Below are positions 35,342 through 47,007 of a stretch of 54,357 nt of DNA, piece after piece. The number at the start of each line of letters is the position of its first letter. Position 1 is the first letter of the stretch. The stretch comes from Syntrophales bacterium. GTDB lineage: Bacteria; Desulfobacterota; Syntrophia; Syntrophales; UBA2210. The notes beneath the pieces are model-generated. The model was not told the origin of the DNA and did no database searches. It worked only from the letters and a program-made list of their open reading frames with translations. Position numbers and translations under genes: made by a program. The stretch covers positions 1-54,357 of the forward strand of contig JAQULO010000008.1 of assembly GCA_028718565.1 (NCBI GenBank), written 5' to 3'.

Positions 35342-36637
35342 CTACACTCTTTCAAGAACGATGGACATTCCCTGACCGCCTCCTATGCACAATGAGGCGA
35401 GACCGAGATTCAGGTCCTTCTTTTTCATCTGCATCGCAAGGCTGTAAGTGATCCTGGCTCCGGTACATCCGATGGGGTGCCCGATGGAAATTCCGCTGCC
35501 GTTGAGGTTGCAGTTGTCGAGACTGACGTTCAGCTCGCGCATGCACGCGATTGCCTGGCAGGCGAAGGCCTCATTCAGCTCGATGTAATCCATATCCGTC
35601 ACCGTCAGCCCCAGCTGATGCATAACCTTCCTTGTGGCCGGAACGGGTCCCAACCCCATATAGGCGGGATCCACGCCGCCTGACGCGTATCCCTTTATCT
35701 TCGCTATGGGTTCTAGCCCCAGTTCCTTTGCCTTCTCAGCGCTCATCAACACAACAGCCGCTGCCGCATCATTGATGCCGGACGCGGTGGCGGCGGTTAC
35801 AGTTCCCTTCCCATCCGTTGTAAAAATGGGGTTGAGCTTTGCCATCTTTTCCAGTGTTGTTTCCCTCGGGTGTTCATCTACTTCGAATACCTTAGGATTA
35901 CCCTTGGATTGCGGTATGACGACCGGCACAATCTCGTCCTTGAATTCACCGCTGGCGATCGCCGCCAGTGCCCTCTGGTGGCTGAGGAGCGCGAGTTCAT
36001 CCTGCTCTTCACGGGTGATACCGTAGAGCGCAGCGATATTCTCGGCCGTAAATCCCATGTGGTACTTGTTGAATATTTCATAGAGACCGTCGTGAACCAT
36101 GGTATCGGTGATCTGACCGAAGGGCATATCCATCCGGTACCCCCACCTCGCATTCGGGAGGGCGTAAGGCGCCTGACTCATTGACTCCATGCCACCGGCA
36201 ACGACCACATCCGCATCCCCCGCCTTGATGGCCTGGGCGCCTAGTGCGATAGCCTTCATCCCCGACGCGCAGATCTTGTTAACGGTGATCGTAGTAGTCT
36301 CTTCAGGCAGACCGGCATATATGGATGCCTGACGTCCCGGATTCTGTCCCTGACCCGCCTGGATAACGTTCCCCATGATACACTCATCAAAGTACGCGGG
36401 TGTCAACGAATCGTCATAATCATAATATTTTTGGTTTATATCCGTCCTGTCGAATCCTCCGAACACGTCAGCGCGGCACGATCTGATAAAGTCGGTGATA
36501 GTGGGCCTGAGACCAGCCCTCTTGATCGCCTCTTTGATAACAAGTGCGCCGAGATCGACGCATTTCACATCCTTGAGAGAACCGCCGAATGTACCGACGG
36601 CGGTTCTGGCTCCGCTTACGATAACTACTTCTTTCAT
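35342..36637 (-). CDS. Acetyl-CoA acyltransferase (thiolase) with an N-terminal-domain insert
   Basis: The start is ATG 36637 (MKEVVIVSGARTAVGTFGG) preceded by AAAGGAG. The track's 36712 start runs into the ligase gene. The 431-residue protein has the nucleophile Cys in NKICASGMKA, the NEAFACQ segment, GHPIGCTGAR and the C-terminal CIGGGQG. Compared with AtoB-type thiolases it carries about 38 extra residues between KRAGLRP and DECIMGNVIQAG (roughly 43-78, including RADVFGGFDRTDINQKYYDY). It condenses or cleaves acyl-CoA thioesters, most likely the final step of beta-oxidation here. Confidence 0.92.
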   Translation of the reverse strand: MKEVVIVSGARTAVGTFGGSLKDVKCVDLGALVIKEAIKRAGLRPTITDFIRSCRADVFGGFDRTDINQKYYDYDDSLTPAYFDECIMGNVIQAGQGQNPGRQASIYAGLPEETTTITVNKICASGMKAIALGAQAIKAGDADVVVAGGMESMSQAPYALPNARWGYRMDMPFGQITDTMVHDGLYEIFNKYHMGFTAENIAALYGITREEQDELALLSHQRALAAIASGEFKDEIVPVVIPQSKGNPKVFEVDEHPRETTLEKMAKLNPIFTTDGKGTVTAATASGINDAAAAVVLMSAEKAKELGLEPIAKIKGYASGGVDPAYMGLGPVPATRKVMHQLGLTVTDMDYIELNEAFACQAIACMRELNVSLDNCNLNGSGISIGHPIGCTGARITYSLAMQMKKKDLNLGLASLCIGGGQGMSIVLERV

Positions 36638-36692
36638 AAAATGTCTCCTTTTCTTGTCTGTATATGTACCGAGGATGTTCTCCGTTGTATCC

Positions 36693-38153
36693 TCAATCAA
36701 GGCTCTCCACAAACTCCACCTTCCGGGGAGATTTGTATGAAGAGAGATATTCTCTACAGTGCTTCATGATATCTCTTCTGCTGAGTGAAGCACCCCGTTT
36801 TTTTACGACAAGAGCTCTGACAACTTCTCCTCGCATGAGATCATTCTTTCCGACGACCCGTGCGTCGCTAACGGCCGGGTGCATCCTGAGGATGTTTTCG
36901 ACCTCCGTGGGATATACGTTGAATCCGCTGGTGATGATCATTCGTTTCTTACGCCCTTCAAGAAAGATGTACCCCTCTTCATCTATCCGCGCCAAGTCTC
37001 CGGTGTGGAGCCATCCATTCCGAATGACCTCCGCCGTTGCCTGTCCGTTCCGGTAATATCCCTGCATGACATTGGGACCCCTGATGACGAGTTCTCCCAC
37101 CCCCCCTGTCGGAAGCCGGGAACCCGCCTCATCGAGCACCTGCGCCTCTACATCGGGTATCGGGAGGCCGATGGATCCCGGTTTTTGCAAGCCATCTATC
37201 CTTTCGACCGAGCAGCAGGGGGAGGCCTCCGTCAGACCGTATCCCTGAACCAGCATGACGCCGAACTTCTTTTCGAACAGCGGGATGTATTCCGGCGGCA
37301 TTGCCGAACCACCGGTAATGCAGAATCTCAGGGAACCGACATTATACTTGTCAGCTTCCTCAAACAGCAACATCCCCAGAAATATCCTCGGAACGGCTGC
37401 CACATAGGTGATTTTCTCTTCTTCTATGGCCTTGAAGACGGCTCCAAGATTGAACTGGTCGACCATGACAAGGCTGGCACCCGCCTTCAAGATCATCAGC
37501 ATGTTGGCGACGGACCCGAAGGAATGAAACAGCGGGATGAGACACAGTCCTCTGTCGTCCGGTGTCCCGTTCAAGAGCTCTTCCAGCAGGAGGGATTGTG
37601 AGGAGAGGTTGCGATGGGTAAGAACGGCGCCGAGTGGGGTTCCTGTCAGTCCTGAGGTATAGATCATCACGGCGGGGTCGTCACCGGCAATCTCCGGCAT
37701 TTCGAGTTCGAGATCCTCCCCTTCCAGAGAACCGTTTATGGAGAGGGTGCCCGGGGTGTCGTCGGTCGTTATCAGGTGCTCGAACCGCGGCAGCCTTTCC
37801 CGTATCTCTTCAATCCGCTTTGCCGAGGACGGGGCGGTAACACATGCCTTGGCATCACAGTTGCCGAGGAGATACAGCAACTCATGGGGGGTTGAGGCGG
37901 TGTTGATAGTGACGGCAACCGCTCCAAGCTTCAGGATGGCAAAATAGGATATGATAAATTCCGGTATGTTGGGGAGCATGATTGCAACCTTATCCCCCTT
38001 GGTCACGCCGAGAGCTTTCAATCTGTTGCCGAAGGAGTTTACCCCCCTGTCCAACTCGGAGTAGGAAACACTCGTATCCTCATATATAAGGGCCACCCTG
38101 TCCGGATAGGTGGTGCAGGTATGTTCCAACATCATCCCCAGATTCTGTACCAT
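36693..38153 (-). CDS. AMP-dependent acyl-CoA ligase lacking its A10 lysine motif
   Basis: ATG 38153 (MVQNLGMM) has GGGAG six bases upstream and is preferred over ATG 38159. The protein has 486 residues. ANL-family motifs are present: IYTSGLTGTPLGAVLTH (P-loop, near 165), YGLTEASPC, LVIRGPNVMQGYY and GWLHTGDLARIDEEGYIFLEGRKKRMI. Two things are odd. The P-loop has LTGTPLG where most ligases have TTG-x-PKG. The protein stops at VEFVESLD, just where the catalytic-lysine motif (PKT-x-TGK type) should follow. In the +1 frame the next codons read LIEDTTENILG, a spacing reminiscent of that motif. It is possibly a frameshifted or decayed gene at the head of the operon. Confidence 0.78.
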   Translation of the reverse strand: MVQNLGMMLEHTCTTYPDRVALIYEDTSVSYSELDRGVNSFGNRLKALGVTKGDKVAIMLPNIPEFIISYFAILKLGAVAVTINTASTPHELLYLLGNCDAKACVTAPSSAKRIEEIRERLPRFEHLITTDDTPGTLSINGSLEGEDLELEMPEIAGDDPAVMIYTSGLTGTPLGAVLTHRNLSSQSLLLEELLNGTPDDRGLCLIPLFHSFGSVANMLMILKAGASLVMVDQFNLGAVFKAIEEEKITYVAAVPRIFLGMLLFEEADKYNVGSLRFCITGGSAMPPEYIPLFEKKFGVMLVQGYGLTEASPCCSVERIDGLQKPGSIGLPIPDVEAQVLDEAGSRLPTGGVGELVIRGPNVMQGYYRNGQATAEVIRNGWLHTGDLARIDEEGYIFLEGRKKRMIITSGFNVYPTEVENILRMHPAVSDARVVGKNDLMRGEVVRALVVKKRGASLSRRDIMKHCREYLSSYKSPRKVEFVESLD

Positions 38154-38292
38154 GCGCATCTCCCGTAGTGTCTGGCAAGATCAAACAATTTTTCGCACCC
38201 CCCAATATCATAACGAATGCTTTACTGCAACAGAATTGCAAGGATGCCTCTACAGCTGTGGCATGATCATAGCTTCGCGGCGAGTGATTGTC

Positions 38293-38320
38293 TTGACATT
38301 TTGGTGCGGTGTAATATACA
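38293..38320 (+). promoter_or_regulatory. Likely sigma-70-type promoter of folD
   Basis: TTGACA (38293-38298) and TATACA (38315-38320) are separated by 16 bases, about 55 bases before the folD start and divergent from the acyl-CoA ligase gene. The -35 box is a perfect consensus match. Confidence 0.5.
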
Positions 38321-38374
38321 TGTCAGGCCCGGTGGGGGGGGACAAAGGACCGGAAATCTTTTGTGGGGAGGACC

Positions 38375-39223
38375 ATGGCAGTAATCATTGACGGTACAAA
38401 AGTCTCTCAGGATGTGAGGGATGAGATTAGAAAAGAGGCACTTCGGCTCAAGGCTGATGCGGGGGTTGTCCCGGGACTTGCCGTTATCCTTGTCGGGGAT
38501 GACCCCGCCTCGCATATCTACGTTGCGAGAAAGGAAAAGGCCTGCACCGAGGTTGGTTTCCTCTCCAGAGAGTACAAGTTTCCCGGCGACACGAGAGAAG
38601 CGCAGCTTCTCGATATCATAGCTGAATTGAATGTGGATACGGCAATACACGGAATACTGGTTCAGCTCCCTCTCCCGCAGCACATCAATCCCGATTCGGT
38701 TATCAATGCCATAGACCCGAAAAAAGATGTGGACGGCTTCCACCCACTCAACGTCGGGCGTCTGTTGACGGGCAACCCCTTTCATACCTCCTGCACCCCG
38801 TCGGGTATCCTGGAACTGCTGGATCGCTATGAAATAGATATCCGGGGCAGGGAGGCTGTTATTGTGGGAAGGAGCAACATTGTTGGAAAACCCCTCGCCC
38901 TGCTGCTGTTGGCGAGGCACGCAACGGTCACGGTCTGTCATACGAGAACACGGAATCTTCCGGAAGTTACGAGGAGGGCGGAGATCCTCGTGGCCGCAGC
39001 GGGGAGCCCAGAGATGATAACCGGGGATATGGTAAGAGGAGGAGCGGTCGTGATTGATGTCGGCATAAACCGGCTCCCCGGTGGTAAGCTGGTGGGGGAT
39101 GTCGCCTTTGACCAGGTGGGCGAAAAGGCATCGCACATCACCCCCGTTCCCGGAGGGGTGGGACCGATGACGATCGCGATGCTGCTCAAAAACACGCTGC
39201 ATGCGGCGAACGATCTGACGTAG
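38375..39223 (+). CDS. folD: Bifunctional methylenetetrahydrofolate dehydrogenase/cyclohydrolase
   Basis: From ATG 38375 (MAVIIDGTKV) the protein has 282 residues, the normal FolD length. The track's GTG at 38363 adds four residues with no family match. Signatures are YVARKEKACTEVGF (Tyr/Lys of the active site near 49-53), GILVQLPLPQHI, DGFHPLNVGRL, the NADP-binding VGRSNIVGKPLALLL, and the C-terminal TPVPGGVGPMTIAML. It interconverts methylene-, methenyl- and formyl-tetrahydrofolate for one-carbon metabolism in the cytoplasm. GGGAGGA is close to the ATG (about three bases), a tight spacing that leaves some doubt about the start. Confidence 0.95.
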   Translation: MAVIIDGTKVSQDVRDEIRKEALRLKADAGVVPGLAVILVGDDPASHIYVARKEKACTEVGFLSREYKFPGDTREAQLLDIIAELNVDTAIHGILVQLPLPQHINPDSVINAIDPKKDVDGFHPLNVGRLLTGNPFHTSCTPSGILELLDRYEIDIRGREAVIVGRSNIVGKPLALLLLARHATVTVCHTRTRNLPEVTRRAEILVAAAGSPEMITGDMVRGGAVVIDVGINRLPGGKLVGDVAFDQVGEKASHITPVPGGVGPMTIAMLLKNTLHAANDLT

Positions 39224-39254
39224 TCAAAGCGTCCGGACCGGTACAGGAGAACCG

Positions 39255-40862
39255 ATGAATTTCGAAATTATTTCAGGTGTCATAGGAGGGCTGGGGCTAT
39301 TCATATTCGGGATGTTCCTCCTGAGCGACTCACTAAAGAGATTGTCCCTGGGGCTCCTGAAGGCGATGCTTGAGAAGGTAACAAAGGGGAGGCTCAAGGC
39401 GACGGTGATGGGGATGGTTGTCACCGCGATCATACAGAGTTCGAGCGCGACCTCGGTTATAGTCATAGGCTTCCTCAATGCCGGATTTATCCCGTTGGTG
39501 GGGGCTATTGCGATCATGATCGGCGCCAATGTGGGGACCACGGTTACCGCACAGCTTATCGCATTCAAGTTCACGGCGGTAGCGCCCATATTCGTGTTCA
39601 CCGGTGTCGTGACCTCCCTTGCTGCAAAAAAGGACAAACACAAGAACAAGGGACGAGCACTGTTGGGATTCGGCCTCTTGTTTCTGGGGCTCGCAATGAT
39701 GAGCTCCGCGGTCAAACCCCTGGCGGACAATGAGATGATACGAAACGCCTTTGTCAATTTCGGTACCAGTCCTCTCCTCGGGATACTCACGGGGTTGGTA
39801 GTGACCGCCATACTGCAGAGCAGCAGTACAACCACCGGAATGATCATAGCCTTCGCGTCCGTCGGACTCCTGGACCTGACGGCGGCTGTCTACCTGGTCT
39901 TCGGGGTCAATATCGGCACCTGTGCGACCGCGGGTATCGCCAGCATAGGGGGAAATCTTTCCAGCAAGAGGCTTGCCCTCGGGCATACGCTCTTTAACGT
40001 TACAGGAGCCCTGATCATGCTGCCTCTGGTTCCTCTCTATCTGAAATACATCCCCATGACGTCGGGCGACATCGCGAGGCAGATCGCCAATTCCCACACG
40101 GCCTTCAATGTGATAAATACCCTCATTTTTCTGCCAATGGTTCCCCTTTTGGTAAAGCTTCTGAATCGGGTGATTCCCGGAGAGGATTACGAGAAGAAGG
40201 GAACAAAACATCTCGATAAACATCTGCTTATAACTCCCAACCTGGCGATCGATGCGGCCATCAAAGAAATGGTCTCCATGCTGGACCTGTGCCACGAGAT
40301 GTTTGAGAAGGCGGAGCAGTGTATCACAACGTACAGCCACAAGATCAGAAATGAGATTTCTCTCGACGAAGATTCGGTTGACGAGATGCAGAGGAATATT
40401 ACCGAATATCTGGTTCAGACCACCAAGGGAGAGCTGTCCGACAAGGAGCGAAACCTGGTTCCCTCCCTCCTCCACAGCGTCAACGATCTCGAACGGGTAG
40501 GGGATTACTGCGAGAGCCTCGTGAAGCTGGCCCAGCGGGGCTATGAACATAACCTCACCTTTTCCGCTCCTGCGAAGATGGAGCTGGCCAAACTGTTTGA
40601 AAAGGCGCATGCCCTGATGCGGCAGACAAAAAAGGCCCTTGAAAATGATGACCATCAGGCTGCTGCCATCACGCTGAATATCGACAGAGAGACACACGCC
40701 CTGGTGAAACAGTACCGCTCCAACCATGTAGAAAGGCTGGGAAAGGGTGAATGTGTGAGTGATGCCGGTCTTGTCTATTCGGATGTACTGACGGCTATCG
40801 ACAGGTTGAACGACCATCTGTGCAACATCACAAAGGGTATATTGCATATAGGGAAGAGGTAA
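39255..40862 (+). CDS. Na/Pi cotransporter family protein with PhoU-like domain
   Basis: This 535-residue protein has two inverted-repeat transport modules, each with the signature Q-S-S-S: TAIIQSSSATSVIVIGFLNA (near 57-76) and TAILQSSSTTTGMIIAFAS (near 184-202). The C-terminal third (from about residue 330) is soluble and alpha-helical, with PhoU-like stretches such as DLERVGDYCESLVKLA. Members take up phosphate with sodium. The PhoU-like tail probably regulates transport. It begins 31 bases after folD and may be cotranscribed. Confidence 0.9.
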   Translation: MNFEIISGVIGGLGLFIFGMFLLSDSLKRLSLGLLKAMLEKVTKGRLKATVMGMVVTAIIQSSSATSVIVIGFLNAGFIPLVGAIAIMIGANVGTTVTAQLIAFKFTAVAPIFVFTGVVTSLAAKKDKHKNKGRALLGFGLLFLGLAMMSSAVKPLADNEMIRNAFVNFGTSPLLGILTGLVVTAILQSSSTTTGMIIAFASVGLLDLTAAVYLVFGVNIGTCATAGIASIGGNLSSKRLALGHTLFNVTGALIMLPLVPLYLKYIPMTSGDIARQIANSHTAFNVINTLIFLPMVPLLVKLLNRVIPGEDYEKKGTKHLDKHLLITPNLAIDAAIKEMVSMLDLCHEMFEKAEQCITTYSHKIRNEISLDEDSVDEMQRNITEYLVQTTKGELSDKERNLVPSLLHSVNDLERVGDYCESLVKLAQRGYEHNLTFSAPAKMELAKLFEKAHALMRQTKKALENDDHQAAAITLNIDRETHALVKQYRSNHVERLGKGECVSDAGLVYSDVLTAIDRLNDHLCNITKGILHIGKR

Positions 40863-40931
40863 CGGCTCAGTTTCACTGTTTAGTTCCTTAGCTTTAAAGT
40901 TCTTGCAAAAATGGCAAGAGAATTAAAAACA

Positions 40932-41010
40932 ATCACGAAACCACGAAAAGAAGGAAAGCACGAAATCAAATTCTGTTTTTCGTGTTTTCGTAACTTCTTG
41001 TTTTCGTGAT
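40932..41010. repeat. Imperfect inverted repeat built of CACGAAA units
   Basis: The left arm starts ATCACGAAACCACGAAAAG and the right arm ends TTCTTGTTTTCGTGAT, with further CACGAAA and TTTCGTG copies between. Folded, it makes a long imperfect hairpin in the 223-base gap between the Na/Pi transporter and the UPF0173 gene. Such CACGAAA-rich elements recur in intergenic regions of related genomes, to my knowledge. It may also terminate transcription from the left. Confidence 0.55.
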
Positions 41011-41085
41011 AAAAATATATTTTATTTGGTTCTATCTTGTCCATGTTGGGAAATTTTTAATCCGAAACGTACAAGGAGGTCTCGC

Positions 41086-41691
41086 ATGCTGGAGAATATA
41101 TTCTGGCTTGGTCATTCAAGCGTGAGGATAGATGGGCAGCAGGTAATCTACATCGATCCCTGGAAACTCAAAGACCCCAAGAAGGCGGACATCATCCTGA
41201 TCAGTCACAGTCATGCTGATCACCTGTCTGCGGAGGATATCGGGAAGATACGGAAGGATGGCACCGTTATCGTTACCACGCAGGATAGCGCCACCGATTT
41301 TTCAAGAGACATCCGGATAGTAAAACCGGGTGACGTGGTACGGGTCGGCGGGATAACGGTTGAGGCCGTGCCTGCATACAATACGGACAATGCCTTTCAT
41401 CCGCGGGAGAACGGATGGCTCGGATTTGTGGTGACGGTTAAGGGGAAGAGGATCTACTACTGCGGTGACACCGATCTGATACCCGAGATGGAGACCATCC
41501 ACGCGGATATCATGCTGGTACCCATAGGCGGAATCTATACGATGAACGCCGAGCAGGCCGCACGCGCGGTCAATATCATACGGCCCGAGGTGGCCATCCC
41601 CGTCCACTACGATGATATTGTCGGCTCCGCAGAGGATGCCCGGCGGTTCAGGGGCTTGTGCGATGTTCCCGTGGCGATAAAAAGTGTGTAA
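41086..41691 (+). CDS. UPF0173-type metal-dependent hydrolase (metallo-beta-lactamase fold)
   Basis: ATG 41086 (MLENIFWLGHSSVRIDG) has a strong AAGGAGGT seven bases upstream. The track's 41026 start runs through the repeat region. The 201-residue protein has the metal-binding SHSHADH motif (about 40-46), YCGDTDLIPEM near 125 and PVHYDDIVG near 176, in line with the UPF0173/UlaG-like group. Substrate is unknown; some relatives hydrolyse cyclic or lactone phosphodiesters. It lies between a repeat and the groES promoter and appears to be a single-gene unit. Confidence 0.85.
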   Translation: MLENIFWLGHSSVRIDGQQVIYIDPWKLKDPKKADIILISHSHADHLSAEDIGKIRKDGTVIVTTQDSATDFSRDIRIVKPGDVVRVGGITVEAVPAYNTDNAFHPRENGWLGFVVTVKGKRIYYCGDTDLIPEMETIHADIMLVPIGGIYTMNAEQAARAVNIIRPEVAIPVHYDDIVGSAEDARRFRGLCDVPVAIKSV

Positions 41692-41706
41692 TTCTTCTGA
41701 CGGCCC

Positions 41707-41734
41707 TTGACATGGGTGGATTGATGTTTATCCT
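41707..41734 (+). promoter_or_regulatory. Likely promoter of groES-groEL
   Basis: TTGACA (41707-41712) and TATCCT (41729-41734) are separated by 16 bases, about 70 bases before groES. No CIRCE inverted repeat (TTAGCACTC-N9-GAGTGCTAA) is present between 41692 and 41802, so HrcA control is not indicated here. A partial resemblance to a heat-shock sigma promoter (CCTTGAC upstream) is too weak to claim. Confidence 0.5.
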
Positions 41735-41802
41735 ATGGGATATTGGAGATTCCAACAAGGGTATTTAACTAAAAACAAGTGTAAGGGAGGAGAATACGAA
41801 GG

Positions 41803-42093
41803 ATGAAGATACGACCATTGCATGACAGGATTATTGTTAAGCGCCTCGAAGAAGAGGAGAAGACAAAGGGGGGAATCATTATACCCGATAGCGCCAAGGA
41901 AAAACCGATGGAGGGGAAGGTTATAGCCGTTGGAAACGGAAAGGTGACGGATGACGGCAAGATCCTGACAATGGATGTAAAGGCCGGCGACAAGGTGCTG
42001 TTCAGCAAATATTCCGGAACCGAGGTTAAGATAGACGGCGTTGAGCACCTTATTATGCGTGAGGACGACATACTCGGAATAATTGAAAAATAA
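41803..42093 (+). CDS. groES: Co-chaperonin GroES
   Basis: This 96-residue protein is of standard GroES length. [20 protein letters not shown] opens the chain, the mobile loop is [16 protein letters not shown], and [18 protein letters not shown] forms the beta-barrel core. A seven-membered GroES ring caps the GroEL chamber. GGAGGAGAA lies upstream of the ATG. groEL follows after 30 bases with its own strong ribosome binding site. Confidence 0.97.
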   Translation: MKIRPLHDRIIVKRLEEEEKTKGGIIIPDSAKEKPMEGKVIAVGNGKVTDDGKILTMDVKAGDKVLFSKYSGTEVKIDGVEHLIMREDDILGIIEK

Positions 42094-43770
<1,677 letters not shown>

Positions 43771-43808
43771 CAGGCCGTTCAAAACTGCAACAGTGTTGTG
43801 TGATTCTG

Positions 43809-43845
43809 GAGAGGCCCCTCGCCAAAGGCGAGGGGCCTCTCTTTG
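43809..43845 (+). terminator. Terminator after groEL
   Basis: GAGAGGCCCCTCGCC (43809-43823) pairs perfectly with GGCGAGGGGCCTCTC (43827-43841) across a three-base AAA loop, followed by TTTG. The 15-bp GC-rich stem is among the strongest in the window. It also lies downstream of the converging HAD gene on the other strand and may serve both. Confidence 0.9.
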
Positions 43846-43862
43846 TGTGATGCTCGAAAAGA

Positions 43863-44489
43863 TCAGATAGCGAGGAGATCCTCGGGTGAATCGATGACGT
43901 AGTCGGCGCCGACCCCTTCGAATCGCTCTTTCGGATGCCACCCCCAGGTTGCGGCAACCGTTTTGATGCCAGCGGCCTGCCCCTCCCTGATGTCGCCGAC
44001 GGTATCTCCCACATAGTATGTCCGATCCCTGAGTACGTGGCACTTCTCCACGGCGTGGTGTATCTTTTTGGTCTTGCTGAGCATGAAGTCGGCACCCAGG
44101 ACGTCATCAAAAATTCCGTCAAACTGGTACCGTGAGAGGAATGTTCGTATAACGGAAGAGATATTGGAGGATATAACAATAAGGGTGTTCCCCTTGGCAA
44201 GGGCACTCATCACAGTCAGAATGCCGTCGAAGGGGAGGATCCTCCCGTAATCTATGCCCGGGGCGGCAGCCATGACGGCGTTGTTGAAGGCCGTCATGTT
44301 TACTCCCCGTGCCCGAAGAGACTCATAGAAATTACCGTCAAAAAGATCAAGAAATTCTTTGCGTGTCGTTATGACGGGGAAGCCTATCTGTTCAAGATGC
44401 CCCTTTACGAGCTCCTCGTAGAGGATCAGCGAGTCCGCGATAACACCGTCAAAGTCGAAGATAAATAGATTTTTCATGTGGGGTTTCAT
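43863..44489 (-). CDS. HAD-superfamily hydrolase (phosphoglycolate-phosphatase-like)
   Basis: This 208-residue protein has the HAD motifs: FIFDFDGVIADS (nucleophile and acid/base Asp, near 9-20), motif II VISSN, motif III Lys in LSKTKKIHH, and motif IV YVGDTVGDIREGQAAG. The helical cap between motifs I and II is of the phosphoglycolate phosphatase type. The start at 44489 is eight bases after the mtnA stop. ATG 44477 is an alternative, and neither has an obvious ribosome binding site. The link to mtnA suggests a phosphatase acting on a sugar phosphate of the same salvage route, but this is inference. Confidence 0.82.
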   Translation of the reverse strand: MKPHMKNLFIFDFDGVIADSLILYEELVKGHLEQIGFPVITTRKEFLDLFDGNFYESLRARGVNMTAFNNAVMAAAPGIDYGRILPFDGILTVMSALAKGNTLIVISSNISSVIRTFLSRYQFDGIFDDVLGADFMLSKTKKIHHAVEKCHVLRDRTYYVGDTVGDIREGQAAGIKTVAATWGWHPKERFEGVGADYVIDSPEDLLAI

Positions 44490-44497
44490 TATGGGTT

Positions 44498-45573
44498 TTA
44501 TGAGACTTCCGGTCCGGACCGCGGGCGATATGCAGCAGAGTCGCCGAAGATGTCTTTGATCTTTCTGCCGAACGGTTTCGTAATAATCCCCTTTTCTGTG
44601 ATGATAGCGGTGATGTATCTGTTAGGGGTTACGTCAAAGGCAGGATTGCATGCATGGACCCCCTGCGGTGCGGTCTGTGTGCCGTGGAATCCGAGCACCT
44701 CGTCCTCGCTTCTCTCTTCGATGGGGATTCCCCTGCCGGTTCGTGTATAGCGATCTATCGTGGAAAGCGGGGCCGCCACATACAGGGGGACCCTGTTCTC
44801 CATGGCCAGAACGGCGAGGCTGTAGGTCCCAATCTTGTTGGCTGTGTCGCCGTTGGCTGCGATGCGGTCCGCCCCCACCAGGATAAGATTGACCATCCCC
44901 CGCTGCATGAGAGAGCCCGCCATGCTGTCGGTTATAAGCGTGGCGGGAATACCTTCCCTGTGCATCTCCCATGCGGTCAGCCTCGCCCCCTGAAGGAGGG
45001 GTCTGGTTTCGTCCACCATGACATGGAGGCTCTTTCCCTCTTCATGGGCGGCCCGGATGACGCCCAGCGCCGTTCCATAGCCACCGGTTGCGAGCGCCCC
45101 GGCATTGCAGTGCGTCAGTATTGTGTCTCCATCCCGTATCAGGCCCTTCCCATGGTCCCCCATCTGCCGGTTGGCGACGATGTCTTCTTCCAATATCCGC
45201 AGAGCCTCATCCACGAGTGCCCTTCTGACTCTGTCCGCATCTAAATTGGGTCCGGACACGCACTCAAGTTCGAAACGGGACTTCATCCTGTCAATGGCCC
45301 AGAACAGATTGACGGCGGTGGGGCGAGTACGGGCGAAGGCGTCGCAGATCCGGTAGAAATCCTTTTTCAGCTTTTCTTCGGGGGCATTAAGTGTTCCGAG
45401 TGCTATGCCCATCGAGGCCGCTATGCCCACGGCTGGCGCCCCCCGTATGGCCATATCATTGATGGCATCTATGACGTCCTGATATGTACGGCAGGTCAGG
45501 TATCGTTCTTCATGGGGAAGGGCTCGCTGGTCGATCATCACCACAGTGTCCCTTTCCCAAGATATGGTCTTGA

Positions 45574-45577
<4 letters not shown>
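44498..45577 (-). CDS. mtnA: S-methyl-5-thioribose-1-phosphate isomerase
   Basis: This 359-residue member of the eIF2B-like isomerase family has [19 protein letters not shown] near residue 43, the active-site Cys in [15 protein letters not shown] (near 155) and the Asp segment [19 protein letters not shown] (near 235). It converts methylthioribose-1-phosphate to methylthioribulose-1-phosphate in methionine salvage, or the deoxy analogue in related shunts. Its ATG overlaps the gatB stop by four bases. No nucleosidase or phosphorylase gene is nearby. Confidence 0.95.

Positions 45578-47006
<1,429 letters not shown>

Positions 47007-47007
<1 letters not shown>

Noticed and set aside
39333-40847. 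504-residue ORF on the - strand opposite the Na/Pi transporter gene
   Set aside because: The + strand frame encodes a clear transporter with QSSS motifs. The opposite frame has a low-complexity, Gln/His-rich composition.
41692-41802. CIRCE element upstream of groES
   Set aside because: No TTAGCACTC-type inverted repeat is present on either strand in this interval.
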